Assembly: GCA_017934745.1 (NCBI GenBank) | Contig: JAGBIY010000009.1 | Location: forward strand, 62,001-126,000 | Direction: 5' to 3' | Origin: Treponema sp. | Lineage (GTDB): Bacteria > Spirochaetota > Spirochaetia > Treponematales > Treponemataceae | Length of the DNA stretch: 64,000 nucleotides | In this document: one piece after another, positions 16,034 through 24,279 of the stretch | Numbering within the stretch: position 1 is the stretch's first letter | Layout: every line of letters starts with the position of its first letter | Notes under the pieces: generated by a model | The model's database searches: none | The model's input: only the letters and a program-made list of their open reading frames with translations | Told to the model about the DNA's origin: nothing | Position numbers and translations under genes: made by a program

Positions 16034-18811
16034 TCACCTCAACTTGCAGGCTGTGATTTTCTTGTCAAGCGACATCGACAGAATCTCAGGCTTCCTGTCG
16101 CCGTCCACATCGGCGAAGACGGGATTTCCGTGTCCAACGACAGGGAAACCGGGAAGAAGCTCAAGCTCCTCGTTGAAACCGTATATCACGTTGGAGTCGG
16201 CGTTCACGAAGACACATTCATCGCCCTTTTTTCCGATTGCCGAGACAGAAAGGAAAGCGTCCCTCGCAGTCGCGCCAGGAATCTTTACGGAAAGGACGCT
16301 TCCGTCCACAGAGATTCTGTACAGAACAGCGTCAGTCGAAAGCGCGTAGAAGTATTTTGAGCTTGCGCGCAGCTTTCCCTCGAACGTGCCATCGACAGGC
16401 GCGTCCATCGAAAGCAAGTCCTTGGAGACAACAGGCTCCGCGCCCATGTCCTCCCAAATGGAAAGCGTTCCTGCCTGCGTTACGAAGGCCGTATACCTTT
16501 TCTTGCCGTCGACTATCGAAGCCGGACTTCCGAATCCGATTTCATAAAGCTCAAGAGGGACTTCGGCGTTGAGACAGGAGAGCGTCTTCAAGTCGGCGAA
16601 GTAGAGCCCTCCCATGAACGACTTGTTGTAGACGGAAACAATGCCTCCGACCACGTCCGGCGAAGACTTTATCGATATCTCCGGCATCTTTATCGTGGAG
16701 GTAGTCCCGTTCGGGTACACGAGCACGATTGAGCCGCTCTCAAGGGGAACGAGCACGCCCTCGTCACAGACCGCGATGCCGGGGACAGTGCGCTCAGGAA
16801 GGACGACAGGGAAATTCTCAAGGAAATTCAAACCACGGTCGCAGAGATAGACATACCCGTCGCCGCTGACCGCCCACAGAACTCCGTTCTTCATTTTTGG
16901 GCTTGCGGAAACCAGCTCGCATTTTCCGACATTCTCGACGGTCTTCGTCTCCAAACTCGCCAAGTCGAGTCCGCTTATAGAATTTTTTCCAGTCCAGAAG
17001 ACGAATTTCGGATTTTCAGAATTCTCCACGACGAAATTTTTCGCCACGGCATCGTCCTGCACATCCACAGGAAAACCGGGAACGGAGCGCATGTCGTTCG
17101 CTTTGTCCGCGTTCGCCTGCAGGACGAAGCATATCTCGTCTCCGCGGAGCTTCACGTCGAACCGGCCGAGGGTGTAGAGTTCAAGGACTTTCGAGAGAGC
17201 CGCATTCGAGCGGAGGAAGAACGGAACGGAGCGATTCAAATTGTAGAAGAGAGAGACAGTCGCATCGTTGCTCACGCCGGAAGAGACTGTCCTCCAACTT
17301 TCCAGTTTCACGAGGGAATCGCCTTTGTCGTTCTGCATGAAAATAGCAGAAAGGGCCTCCGGGCTTTCGGAAAAATAGATGAAGTCGTCCAAGACCATGT
17401 AGTAGGGTTTTGGAATCGAAATGCCGAAAACCGAAAGCAGACCATTCAGGAAAGACGGAAGTTTCAAGCGAGGAAGCCTCACTCCGTCCAGAATCAGCGA
17501 GTTGTCGGAATTGATGAAGATTGAGTCAACGAATTTGTCGAATACGGCCTGTCGTTTTTTTTCGTCCGAAACCTGAACGGCGAACACCGGGTCGTTCTGG
17601 TTCTCGATTCCGAGAACAGCGAGTTCCCTGCCGGACCAAGAGAAAATCAACTCGTCTATGTCCATGGAAAAAGCGAAGCGGCACGCCTTGTTCGCGGAAT
17701 CCCACATGGCTGAGGAATCCTTAACGGGAAGGACAGGAAAGACGCCCTCCTTCAATTCGGAAAGAGAACCCGCGTTCAAAACAGTGTAGTACTGAACCAC
17801 ATCTGTCATCCGGGTTAGAAGCGCAGGAGCTGTGGACTTCTGTGAAAGAATCGAATTCAACGAAGACGACGACAACGATTCGGCAGAAAGAGGCACCCTC
17901 ATGTCGACATAGATGTCGGAATCCGAGAACTTCACGGAAACGACCGAAAGTTCGTCAGCGGGAAGAATGTCGACGACCTTTCCGAGAACGGCGTTTTGGC
18001 TGGTGAAAGATTCGGCGAGGCTACGCGCGTTCGCAATCACACGCAAATCCTTGGATTTCTGTGCGATGATTTTCTTCTGGGCGGAGGTGTACATAACGTC
18101 GTTGTCCACGACAGCCGCCATCATCAAAAGCTCTGCAGAATCGGAAAAAACAACCAGATTCTTTACAGGAACGAAATAGTAGAGCGCGCCCTCAAGATTC
18201 AACTCGAAATACGAAAGATTCTCGCCATCTACAAGACGCAGCTCAGCCTTGTTTTCCTCAAGGACGCCCTTCACAAGCGGAAGGATTTTCGGAAACACAG
18301 ATTTTAGAGGCCGGGAGACGAAAGAAAGGCATCCGAGGTTCACTGCGGCTATGAAATTCTGCTTTCCAGCCTCCATCGCGCCATCGTACACGGCCGCATC
18401 CACAGGGCGGGCGGCGAGCTTCCTGAACACCTTGTTCTTTCTGAGTGGCGAAGAGCGCAAATCCATGAAAATAGACCTGAAAGCCTTGAATTCGGGAGTA
18501 GATAGGAACACGTCCGCGGCGCGCAAGTCCAGCATCGGATCTATCGTGTCAATCGCGGAATCCGTGCGCACATAAAACGAAAAGCTCTTCGGAATCACGG
18601 ACACGGCGGATTTCCTGTCGAACGCGCAGAAAGCGAGACCCGCGGCAACGGAAAGCACAATGACGAGCAAAACGAAGCGGAACAGCTTTCCCGCGACCGA
18701 CTTCTTCTTTTTGCCTTTTTTTGGTTCGCCACCAGAAGCGGCATCGGCATCGAGAGTCTTCATCTCTGAAATATCAACTTTTTTCTCTTCTGTATCGATT
18801 TTTTCACTCAT
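16034..18811 (-). CDS. Membrane-anchored protein with C-terminal beta-propeller
   Basis: This 925-residue protein has a Lys-rich cytoplasmic N-terminus (about 1-43), one transmembrane helix (FVLLVIVLSVAAGLAFCAF) and a large outside part. Residues 70-600 are an unrecognised alpha/beta region. From about 600 on, repeated blade-like strands appear (GVLWAVSGDGYVYLCDR, YALSTDAVLYRISVDG) and the end carries VFADVDGDRKPEILSM, an FG-GAP or calcium-loop-like motif. A propeller suggests ligand or protein binding at the cell envelope. It is cotranscribed with the lipoprotein downstream. Function is unknown. Confidence 0.75.
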   Translation of the reverse strand: MSEKIDTEEKKVDISEMKTLDADAASGGEPKKGKKKKSVAGKLFRFVLLVIVLSVAAGLAFCAFDRKSAVSVIPKSFSFYVRTDSAIDTIDPMLDLRAADVFLSTPEFKAFRSIFMDLRSSPLRKNKVFRKLAARPVDAAVYDGAMEAGKQNFIAAVNLGCLSFVSRPLKSVFPKILPLVKGVLEENKAELRLVDGENLSYFELNLEGALYYFVPVKNLVVFSDSAELLMMAAVVDNDVMYTSAQKKIIAQKSKDLRVIANARSLAESFTSQNAVLGKVVDILPADELSVVSVKFSDSDIYVDMRVPLSAESLSSSSLNSILSQKSTAPALLTRMTDVVQYYTVLNAGSLSELKEGVFPVLPVKDSSAMWDSANKACRFAFSMDIDELIFSWSGRELAVLGIENQNDPVFAVQVSDEKKRQAVFDKFVDSIFINSDNSLILDGVRLPRLKLPSFLNGLLSVFGISIPKPYYMVLDDFIYFSESPEALSAIFMQNDKGDSLVKLESWRTVSSGVSNDATVSLFYNLNRSVPFFLRSNAALSKVLELYTLGRFDVKLRGDEICFVLQANADKANDMRSVPGFPVDVQDDAVAKNFVVENSENPKFVFWTGKNSISGLDLASLETKTVENVGKCELVSASPKMKNGVLWAVSGDGYVYLCDRGLNFLENFPVVLPERTVPGIAVCDEGVLVPLESGSIVLVYPNGTTSTIKMPEISIKSSPDVVGGIVSVYNKSFMGGLYFADLKTLSCLNAEVPLELYEIGFGSPASIVDGKKRYTAFVTQAGTLSIWEDMGAEPVVSKDLLSMDAPVDGTFEGKLRASSKYFYALSTDAVLYRISVDGSVLSVKIPGATARDAFLSVSAIGKKGDECVFVNADSNVIYGFNEELELLPGFPVVGHGNPVFADVDGDRKPEILSMSLDKKITACKLR

Positions 18812-18892
18812 GAATCCATTTTACAACATTGCGCAGATTTCTAAAACAAAACGCGCACCTCCAGAGAGGACGTTTTCTGTAAACAAAAAAAA

Positions 18893-18912
18893 GACTCCGC
18901 CGGAGCGGAGCC
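18893..18912 (-). terminator. Intrinsic terminator after gap
   Basis: A compact hairpin, GGCTCCGC with GCGGAGTC on the minus strand (one G-U pair), has a four-base loop and is followed by eight T. The other strand also has TTTTT after the stem, so it could act both ways. It lies about 70 bases after the gap stop. Confidence 0.85.
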
Positions 18913-18979
18913 TTTTTAGTCAGCTTGGCAAACGGAGTTTGCAAGCAAACCGCTTTTGTTTCACAAAATCTACGAGAAC

Positions 18980-20029
18980 TTAGCAGTTCTCGCTGAAGTA
19001 TTTGATTGTGCGGACCATCTGAGATGTGTAGCTGTTCTCGTTGTCGTACCAAGAAACAACCTGAACCTCGAAGAGACCGTCAGCGATTTTTGTCACCATT
19101 GTCTGAGTAGCATCGAAGAGTGAGCCGAAGCGCATTCCGATAACGTCAGAAGAAACGATTTCGTCCTCGTTGTATCCGAATGTCTCTGGGTCAGATGCTT
19201 TCTTCATAGCGGCGTTGATGGCTTCTTTTGTGACATCGTTGCCCTTGACGACTGCTGTGAGGATTGTTGTAGATCCTGTTGGAACTGGAACGCGCTGAGC
19301 AGAACCGATGAGTTTTCCGTTCAACTCTGGGATTACGAGACCGATGGCCTTTGCAGCACCTGTTGAGTTCGGAACGATGTTCTGGGCACCGGCTCTTGAG
19401 CGGCGGAGGTCACCCTTGCGCTGTGGACCGTCGAGAATCATCTGGTCGCCAGTGTAAGCGTGGATTGTGGCCATGATACCTGACTGGATTGGGAAAGCGT
19501 CGTTGAGGGCCTTTGCCATTGGAGCCAAGCAGTTTGTTGTACAAGAAGCAGCAGAGATGATGTTGTCGCCCTTCTTGAGTGATTTGTGGTTTACATTGTA
19601 AACGATTGTCGGGAGGTCATTTCCAGCTGGAGCTGAGATAACGACTTTCTTGGCGCCGGCAGTGATGTGAGCCTGAGCCTTTTCTTTTGATGTGTAGAAT
19701 CCTGTACACTCGAGAACAACGTCCACGCCGATTTTTCCCCATGGGAGATCAGCAGCGTTCGGCATCTTGTAGATGACGATTTTCTTGCCGTCTACTACGA
19801 TGTAGTTGTCCTCGCCTTCACCGTCGTGAGCTTCAACTGTGTGCTTTCCCTCACCGATGCGTCCAGCGTATCCACCCTGGGCTGTATCATACTTCAAGAG
19901 GTGAGCGAGCATTTTTGGGCTTGTCAAATCGTTGATAGCGACAACCTCGTAACCATCTGCGCCGAACATCTGGCGGAATGCCAAGCGGCCGATACGACCG
20001 AAACCATTGATAGCAACTTTTACTGCCAT
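18980..20029 (-). CDS. gap: Glyceraldehyde-3-phosphate dehydrogenase
   Basis: The enzyme oxidises glyceraldehyde 3-phosphate with NAD+ and phosphate. The 349-residue protein has the Rossmann N-terminus [17 protein letters not shown], the catalytic Cys163 in [12 protein letters not shown], His190 in [11 protein letters not shown], and the C-terminal [17 protein letters not shown]. The codon usage is noticeably more uniform than in neighbouring genes, as expected for a highly expressed gene. GAAGGAG lies before the ATG. It is transcribed divergently from the pseudouridine synthase and ends at a strong terminator. Confidence 0.98.
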   Translation of the reverse strand: MAVKVAINGFGRIGRLAFRQMFGADGYEVVAINDLTSPKMLAHLLKYDTAQGGYAGRIGEGKHTVEAHDGEGEDNYIVVDGKKIVIYKMPNAADLPWGKIGVDVVLECTGFYTSKEKAQAHITAGAKKVVISAPAGNDLPTIVYNVNHKSLKKGDNIISAASCTTNCLAPMAKALNDAFPIQSGIMATIHAYTGDQMILDGPQRKGDLRRSRAGAQNIVPNSTGAAKAIGLVIPELNGKLIGSAQRVPVPTGSTTILTAVVKGNDVTKEAINAAMKKASDPETFGYNEDEIVSSDVIGMRFGSLFDATQTMVTKIADGLFEVQVVSWYDNENSYTSQMVRTIKYFSENC

Positions 20030-20064
20030 GAATTTACTCCTTCTAAAATAAAAAAATATCTATA

Positions 20065-20907
20065 ATGAATTTAATGCATTTGGATTCATTAGTCTATAAA
20101 AATATCGCTCAAGAATTTCAGGAAAAATACGATTGCGCACTGGGGAAGCGCAGGCTCGACTCTGTTCTGGTGGAGAGGGGAACATGCTCTAACAAAGGAA
20201 GAAACGCGAAATCATTTTTATTGAAGAACGAAGTGTTTGTAAACGGAGAACGGAAAACAGACGGGAAAACGGCAGTGGAGAGTGGAGACGAGATTGAAAT
20301 CAGGCAGATGGACGGAGAGAAGACAAGATTCAAAATAGAAGAAGACATCTACATCGCAATCGACAAGCCGAAGGGGGTCGTCTGCTCGAACGTGTCCGAC
20401 TCGCACGAAACCGTCTTCGAGTGGCTCAAGCGGACGGCGGACTTTCCTGCAGGAGACATAGACAGGCTGCACATGGTCGGCAGGCTGGACTCGGAGACAT
20501 CTGGACTTCTGATTTTGACGACGGACGGCTCTTTCTCGCATTTCTTGACGAATCCAGAAAGCGGAATAGAAAAGACGTACCATGTGCTGCTGAAAAACGG
20601 AGTCGACACGGAAAGCAGGAAGCGCTATTCAAGGAAAGCAAAAGACGGCGTAACAATGCCGCCTGAAAAGAAATCCCCGGAAGAGATGTCCGGGAAAACG
20701 GAATTGCGGTGGATTTCCGGGACTGAGTGTCTTGCGACGCTGACGGAAGGAAAATTCCACGAAGTGAGGAGGATTTTCCGCGCGCTCGGAAACGAAGTGG
20801 CCGAACTGCGGCGCATCGCAATCGGGAACATGACGCTCAATGGAACAGAACCGCGTGCGCTCACGCCAAACGACATACTCTCGTCAGTCGAACGTTATCG
20901 TCCGTGA
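20065..20907 (+). CDS. RsuA/RluB-family pseudouridine synthase
   Basis: Members isomerise specific uridines in ribosomal RNA. The 280-residue protein has an N-terminal S4 RNA-binding domain (KRRLDSVLVERG... KNEVFVNGERK, about 28-90) and the catalytic domain with Asp142 in VGRLDSETSGLLILT and the later EGKFHEVRRIFRALGNEV. Which rRNA site it modifies cannot be read. The start is uncertain: ATGs at 20065 and 20074 overlap or abut a TATAAT box (20061-20066), so the real start may be 20074 with little or no leader. Its last 24 bases overlap the convergent exonuclease gene. Confidence 0.9.
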   Translation: MNLMHLDSLVYKNIAQEFQEKYDCALGKRRLDSVLVERGTCSNKGRNAKSFLLKNEVFVNGERKTDGKTAVESGDEIEIRQMDGEKTRFKIEEDIYIAIDKPKGVVCSNVSDSHETVFEWLKRTADFPAGDIDRLHMVGRLDSETSGLLILTTDGSFSHFLTNPESGIEKTYHVLLKNGVDTESRKRYSRKAKDGVTMPPEKKSPEEMSGKTELRWISGTECLATLTEGKFHEVRRIFRALGNEVAELRRIAIGNMTLNGTEPRALTPNDILSSVERYRP

Positions 20908-21636
20908 GTCCCTGCGTCTTTTCTCAAGCGACGCACCAGACTTCGGTGTTTTTTTCCTGCCGCCTGCGCCTCCACCGCGAGAATTTTTTCGAGATTCGGC
21001 GTAGCGGGCCTGGCGGAGTTTCTTTTCCTTGCGCTCTTCCCTTTTTTTAATGAAAGTTTTTGTAGAATAGAGAACGTTCTGCGCGGACTTCATCACGGAC
21101 TCGACGGAAAGGGATTTCTTCCCGCAGAAGGCTTTCAGGAGGCGCATCGTCATCACGGCGTCGTCGGAGCTTTTGTGGGCCTGCAAATCAGAACTGTCAA
21201 CGCCCAGAATCCGGCACCTCTCCTCAAGGCTGCCGAAAATCTCGTCGTCCGACTTTACGATTCTCTCCAAGTCGTATGCGGCAAAGTCGAAGACAGGCAG
21301 GTTGTAGCGTTCGCAGGCGGTGACGACGAACCCCACATCGTTCAGCGAGCTGAATCCGAACACCTTCACGCCGGGCCGAGTCAGCAGGGACTTTATGCGC
21401 TCGTAGTGGTTCGGAAAATTCGGATTGCTCCTGAAGAATTCCTGGGAATACGCGAGTTTTATGTCGTTCTTGTTCTTGTAGAGATACCAGTCGAATTCGC
21501 ATTCCGGGTTCATCACGATGTCGTCGCTCTCGATGATGTTGAACGACTCGTCGGTCAAAACGTAGCCGAACGAGCACATTTTGCCTACCCCGCCGAAGCA
21601 GTTGGCGCACTCAACGTCGAAAAAAAGATATTCCAT
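20884..21636 (-). CDS. DEDD-type 3'-5' exonuclease (DnaQ-like)
   Basis: The 250-residue product begins with MEYLFFDVECAN, giving the Asp7 and Glu9 of motif I, and has the motif III pair His154 and Asp158/159 in AHKSSDDAVMTM. This is the DEDDh arrangement of DnaQ-type exonucleases. The last 60 residues are strongly basic (KKREERKEKKLRQARY... GGRKKTPKS), a likely nucleic-acid-binding tail. The ATG at 21636 has GGCAGG five bases upstream. It follows the alarmone synthetase gene by 24 bases and overlaps the end of the opposite pseudouridine synthase gene. Confidence 0.88.
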   Translation of the reverse strand: MEYLFFDVECANCFGGVGKMCSFGYVLTDESFNIIESDDIVMNPECEFDWYLYKNKNDIKLAYSQEFFRSNPNFPNHYERIKSLLTRPGVKVFGFSSLNDVGFVVTACERYNLPVFDFAAYDLERIVKSDDEIFGSLEERCRILGVDSSDLQAHKSSDDAVMTMRLLKAFCGKKSLSVESVMKSAQNVLYSTKTFIKKREERKEKKLRQARYAESRKNSRGGGAGGRKKTPKSGASLEKRRRDSRTITFD

Positions 21637-21660
21637 CTGCACCTGCCTTTCCGTTCTTCA

Positions 21661-22440
21661 CTAAACCTGTTCGCCGGATTTGTTTTTGCGCTCAAGGATT
21701 TTTGAATACTCGTCGAGCATCTCAATCTGGTCGGCCACGGAAGAATAGTCCACGAAATCGGGAAGATTCTTCGCGATTTTCTGCATCCGCTCGTCAGTCT
21801 CGGCGATTGTGTCGGCGATGGAGCGCAGTTCATCGTCCACATCGTCCGGCATCGGGAAGTCCTTCTTGTAGTGAATCTGGTGGTCGAGGCTCGCCCAGAA
21901 ATCCATCGCTATCGTCCGAATCTGGATTTCGACTGGAATTTTCCTCTGCTGGTCGCTGAAATCGACCGCGACCTTCACTATCACATGGAGGCTCCTGTAG
22001 CCTGATTTTTTCGGGTTCCTGATGTAGTCCTTAACCTCGTATATCGAAACGTCGCTCTGGTTCTCAAGCATCAAAAGCACATGGTAGACATCGCTTATGA
22101 ACGGACAAGTCACACGGATTCCGGCTATGTCGTAAAGGTTGTTCACCATGTTGTCTATCGTCACGGGAAGCCCCTTCCTCTGGAGTTTCTCCGCTATGCT
22201 CATCGGCTCCTTTATCCTGCTAGTGATTGTCGCTATCGGCTTCCGCTCATGCTTCGACGCGAATTCATCCTCAAGAATCTCGAAATGCGTCTTCACTATC
22301 TTCACCGCGCTCTCGTAGAACATCAAAAGCTGCTGGAATTCCATGGCGACATTCAGAAAGTCCTTCGGATGCGACAGCATGCTCTTGTTGTCGTCGAAAA
22401 CCCTCTTCAGCATCATTTCATTTTTTTCGTTATCGTCCAT
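21661..22440 (-). CDS. Small alarmone synthetase (RelA/SpoT-domain, RelQ-like)
   Basis: The protein makes (p)ppGpp-type alarmones by pyrophosphate transfer. The 260-residue length without hydrolase or TGS/ACT domains identifies a small alarmone synthetase. Family motifs are ITSRIKEPMSIAEKL (ATP-binding), NNLYDIAGIRVTC, VKDYIRNPKKSGYRSLHVIV and PVEIQIRTIAMDFWASLDHQIHYK. The ATG at 22440 (MDDNEKNEMM) is chosen because the longer frame runs through a terminator upstream. Induction at transcription level is likely in this family but no operator is visible. Confidence 0.92.
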   Translation of the reverse strand: MDDNEKNEMMLKRVFDDNKSMLSHPKDFLNVAMEFQQLLMFYESAVKIVKTHFEILEDEFASKHERKPIATITSRIKEPMSIAEKLQRKGLPVTIDNMVNNLYDIAGIRVTCPFISDVYHVLLMLENQSDVSIYEVKDYIRNPKKSGYRSLHVIVKVAVDFSDQQRKIPVEIQIRTIAMDFWASLDHQIHYKKDFPMPDDVDDELRSIADTIAETDERMQKIAKNLPDFVDYSSVADQIEMLDEYSKILERKNKSGEQV

Positions 22441-22481
22441 AGTTCTGAATATATATATAAAACGCCAATTCGGCAAAAAAG

Positions 22482-22519
22482 AAGGGCGTCTTAGAAAAAA
22501 CGCTTTCCAAGACGCCCTT
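22482..22519 (-). terminator. Intrinsic terminator after the YeaQ-like gene
   Basis: An 11-bp perfect stem, AAGGGCGTCTT with AAGACGCCCTT, has a 16-base loop and is followed on the minus strand by CTTTTTTG. It lies about 33 bases after the stop at 22553. Confidence 0.88.
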
Positions 22520-22552
22520 GACGGACGGACTGAACGCCCGCTCAAATTCCGG

Positions 22553-22798
22553 CTACATGATGTTGATGAACCTCAAAATCGCAATCAAGATGCACGCGCC
22601 AACGATGTCCAATACGAACTGAAGGACGCTGCTCCTGACCTTGAGCACGCGGCCAAGCGCGTTTCCGATGAAAGAGCCGACCAAACCGACAACAACGCAG
22701 ACGATGAAGCCGATTATGGTGCTTCCGCCGAAGCTTGCCTTCATGAAGAAACCGGCGAGGAGTCCGATGACAAGACCCAAGATGATTGAAAAAAGCAT
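22553..22798 (-). CDS. GlsB/YeaQ/YmgE-family small membrane protein
   Basis: The 81-residue protein has three hydrophobic helices and the family glycine pattern (GLVIGLLAGFFMK, GFIVCVVVGLVGSFIGNALG), as in the GlsB/YeaQ/YmgE stress-associated membrane proteins. Biochemical function is not established for the family. AGGAGG lies six bases before the ATG. It starts 33 bases after the lysA stop with no hairpin between, so it is probably cotranscribed with lysA and ends at the terminator at 22482-22519. Confidence 0.88.
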   Translation of the reverse strand: MLFSIILGLVIGLLAGFFMKASFGGSTIIGFIVCVVVGLVGSFIGNALGRVLKVRSSVLQFVLDIVGACILIAILRFINIM

Positions 22799-22831
22799 TA
22801 TTCCGCCTCCTAAAAATTATCTGTAAATATT

Positions 22832-24097
22832 CTATCTGAAATTCGCGACTCCGTCCAAGTCCAGCGTGGCGAACAAATCCTCGACAGTCTCGCGCCGCCT
22901 GATTTGCATGACCTCGCCGTTCTCGCGGAGGAGAAGCTCGCCCGCGCGGAGTTTTCCGTTGTAGTTGAAGCCCATCGCGCGGCCGTGCGCTCCCGCGTCG
23001 TGGATGATGAGCAGGTCGCCGATGTCGATTTTCGGGAGGGGACGCTGCACGGCGAATTTGTCGCAGTTCTCGCAGAGGGAGCCGACGACGTCGTAAACGT
23101 GGTCCTTCGGAGCGTTCTCCTTGCCGGAAACGGTGAGCTCATGGTAAGAGCCGTACATGCCGGGCCTCATCAAGTCGGCCATGCAGGCGTCGGTTCCGAT
23201 GTACTCCCTGTAGATGTGCTTTTCGTGTATCGCCTTCGTGACGAGCCAACCGTATGGGCCTGTTATCGGTCGTCCGCACTCGAAGCAGATTCTCATCGGG
23301 TCGAGGCCGGCCGGAACAATCATCCGCTCGTAGAGCTTGTGGATTTCGTTCGCGACATACTCCAAATCGACTTTCTTCTGTTCCTCGCGGTACGGAATGC
23401 CGATGCCGCCTCCCAAATCGACAAATTCGATGTTCACTCCGCACTTTTCTTTTATCTCAAGGGAAAGCTCGAAGACGAGTTTCGCCGTGTCGACGAAAAA
23501 TTCCGGGTTCAGCTCGTTCGATGCGACCATCGTGTGGAGGCCGAAATGCTTCACTCCGCCTGCCTTGCAGACCTTGTAGGCCTCGATGAGCTGTTCGCGG
23601 GTGCAGCCGTACTTCGCCTCCTCAGGCTTTCCGATTATGGAGTTGCAGCCGTGCTTGGCCTGGCCCGGATTGTAGCGGAAGCAGATTGTCTCCGGGAGTT
23701 TTCCGAGGGACTTCCTCAAAAATTCAATGTGGGTGATGTCGTCGAGGTTTATGATGTCGCCCTCGGCAAAAGCGTACTGGTACTCGCTCGCTGGAGTCTC
23801 GTTCGAGGTGAACATCACATAGTCGCCCTTCAAGCCGACCATCTTCGAAAGCATCAACTCGGGAAGCGAAGAGCAGTCGGCTCCGCAGCCCTCCTCGGCA
23901 AGTATTTTGAGGATGTAGGGGTTCGGGCAGGCTTTCACCGCGAAATACTCCCTGAATTCCGGGAAAATCGAAAACGCTTTTGTGAAATAGCGGATGTTCT
24001 CGCGGATTGCCTTCTCGTCGTAAATATAGAAAGGGGTCGGAAACTTCTTTGTGAGCTTTGAAAGCTCGTCGTGGTTCAAAGGAAAATTGGAACTCAT
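22832..24097 (-). CDS. lysA: Diaminopimelate decarboxylase
   Basis: LysA decarboxylates meso-diaminopimelate to lysine using PLP. The 421-residue protein shows the fold-type III barrel: the PLP-binding Lys55 in YFAVKACPNPYIL, the phosphate-binding glycine loop in FVDLGGGIGIPY, CFECGRPITGPYG, and the active-site Cys in VGSLCENCDKF followed by DIGDLLIIHDAGAHG. These separate it from ornithine or carboxynorspermidine decarboxylases, although the latter are related. AGGAG lies six to seven bases before the ATG at 24097. asd and dapA for the same pathway are at 29683 and 30825. It is divergent from the chemoreceptor gene. Confidence 0.93.
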   Translation of the reverse strand: MSSNFPLNHDELSKLTKKFPTPFYIYDEKAIRENIRYFTKAFSIFPEFREYFAVKACPNPYILKILAEEGCGADCSSLPELMLSKMVGLKGDYVMFTSNETPASEYQYAFAEGDIINLDDITHIEFLRKSLGKLPETICFRYNPGQAKHGCNSIIGKPEEAKYGCTREQLIEAYKVCKAGGVKHFGLHTMVASNELNPEFFVDTAKLVFELSLEIKEKCGVNIEFVDLGGGIGIPYREEQKKVDLEYVANEIHKLYERMIVPAGLDPMRICFECGRPITGPYGWLVTKAIHEKHIYREYIGTDACMADLMRPGMYGSYHELTVSGKENAPKDHVYDVVGSLCENCDKFAVQRPLPKIDIGDLLIIHDAGAHGRAMGFNYNGKLRAGELLLRENGEVMQIRRRETVEDLFATLDLDGVANFR

Positions 24098-24279
24098 TTT
24101 TTCTCCTGTTTTTGTTTGTCGGACAACGCAGCAGCGCTTTCCAAACTGTTTCATTCTAAACTTTGGATTTGGATTCTACAACAGACCATTTCGGGAACCA
24201 GACCTGTCATGCAGTTTCGGCATCGCCCCTGTCCACGAAAATTTGCGAGACTAGAAAATCTCGTTTATCATATGTAGAC

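Noticed and set aside
18925..18960. Repeated GCAAAC/GTTTGC words after gap
   Set aside because: They are six-base words only and could be chance; the real terminator is at 18893-18912.
22904..24061. 385-residue open frame on the plus strand
   Set aside because: It lies entirely opposite lysA, has no ribosome site, and its composition (Arg, Val, Leu runs) is that of an antisense shadow.
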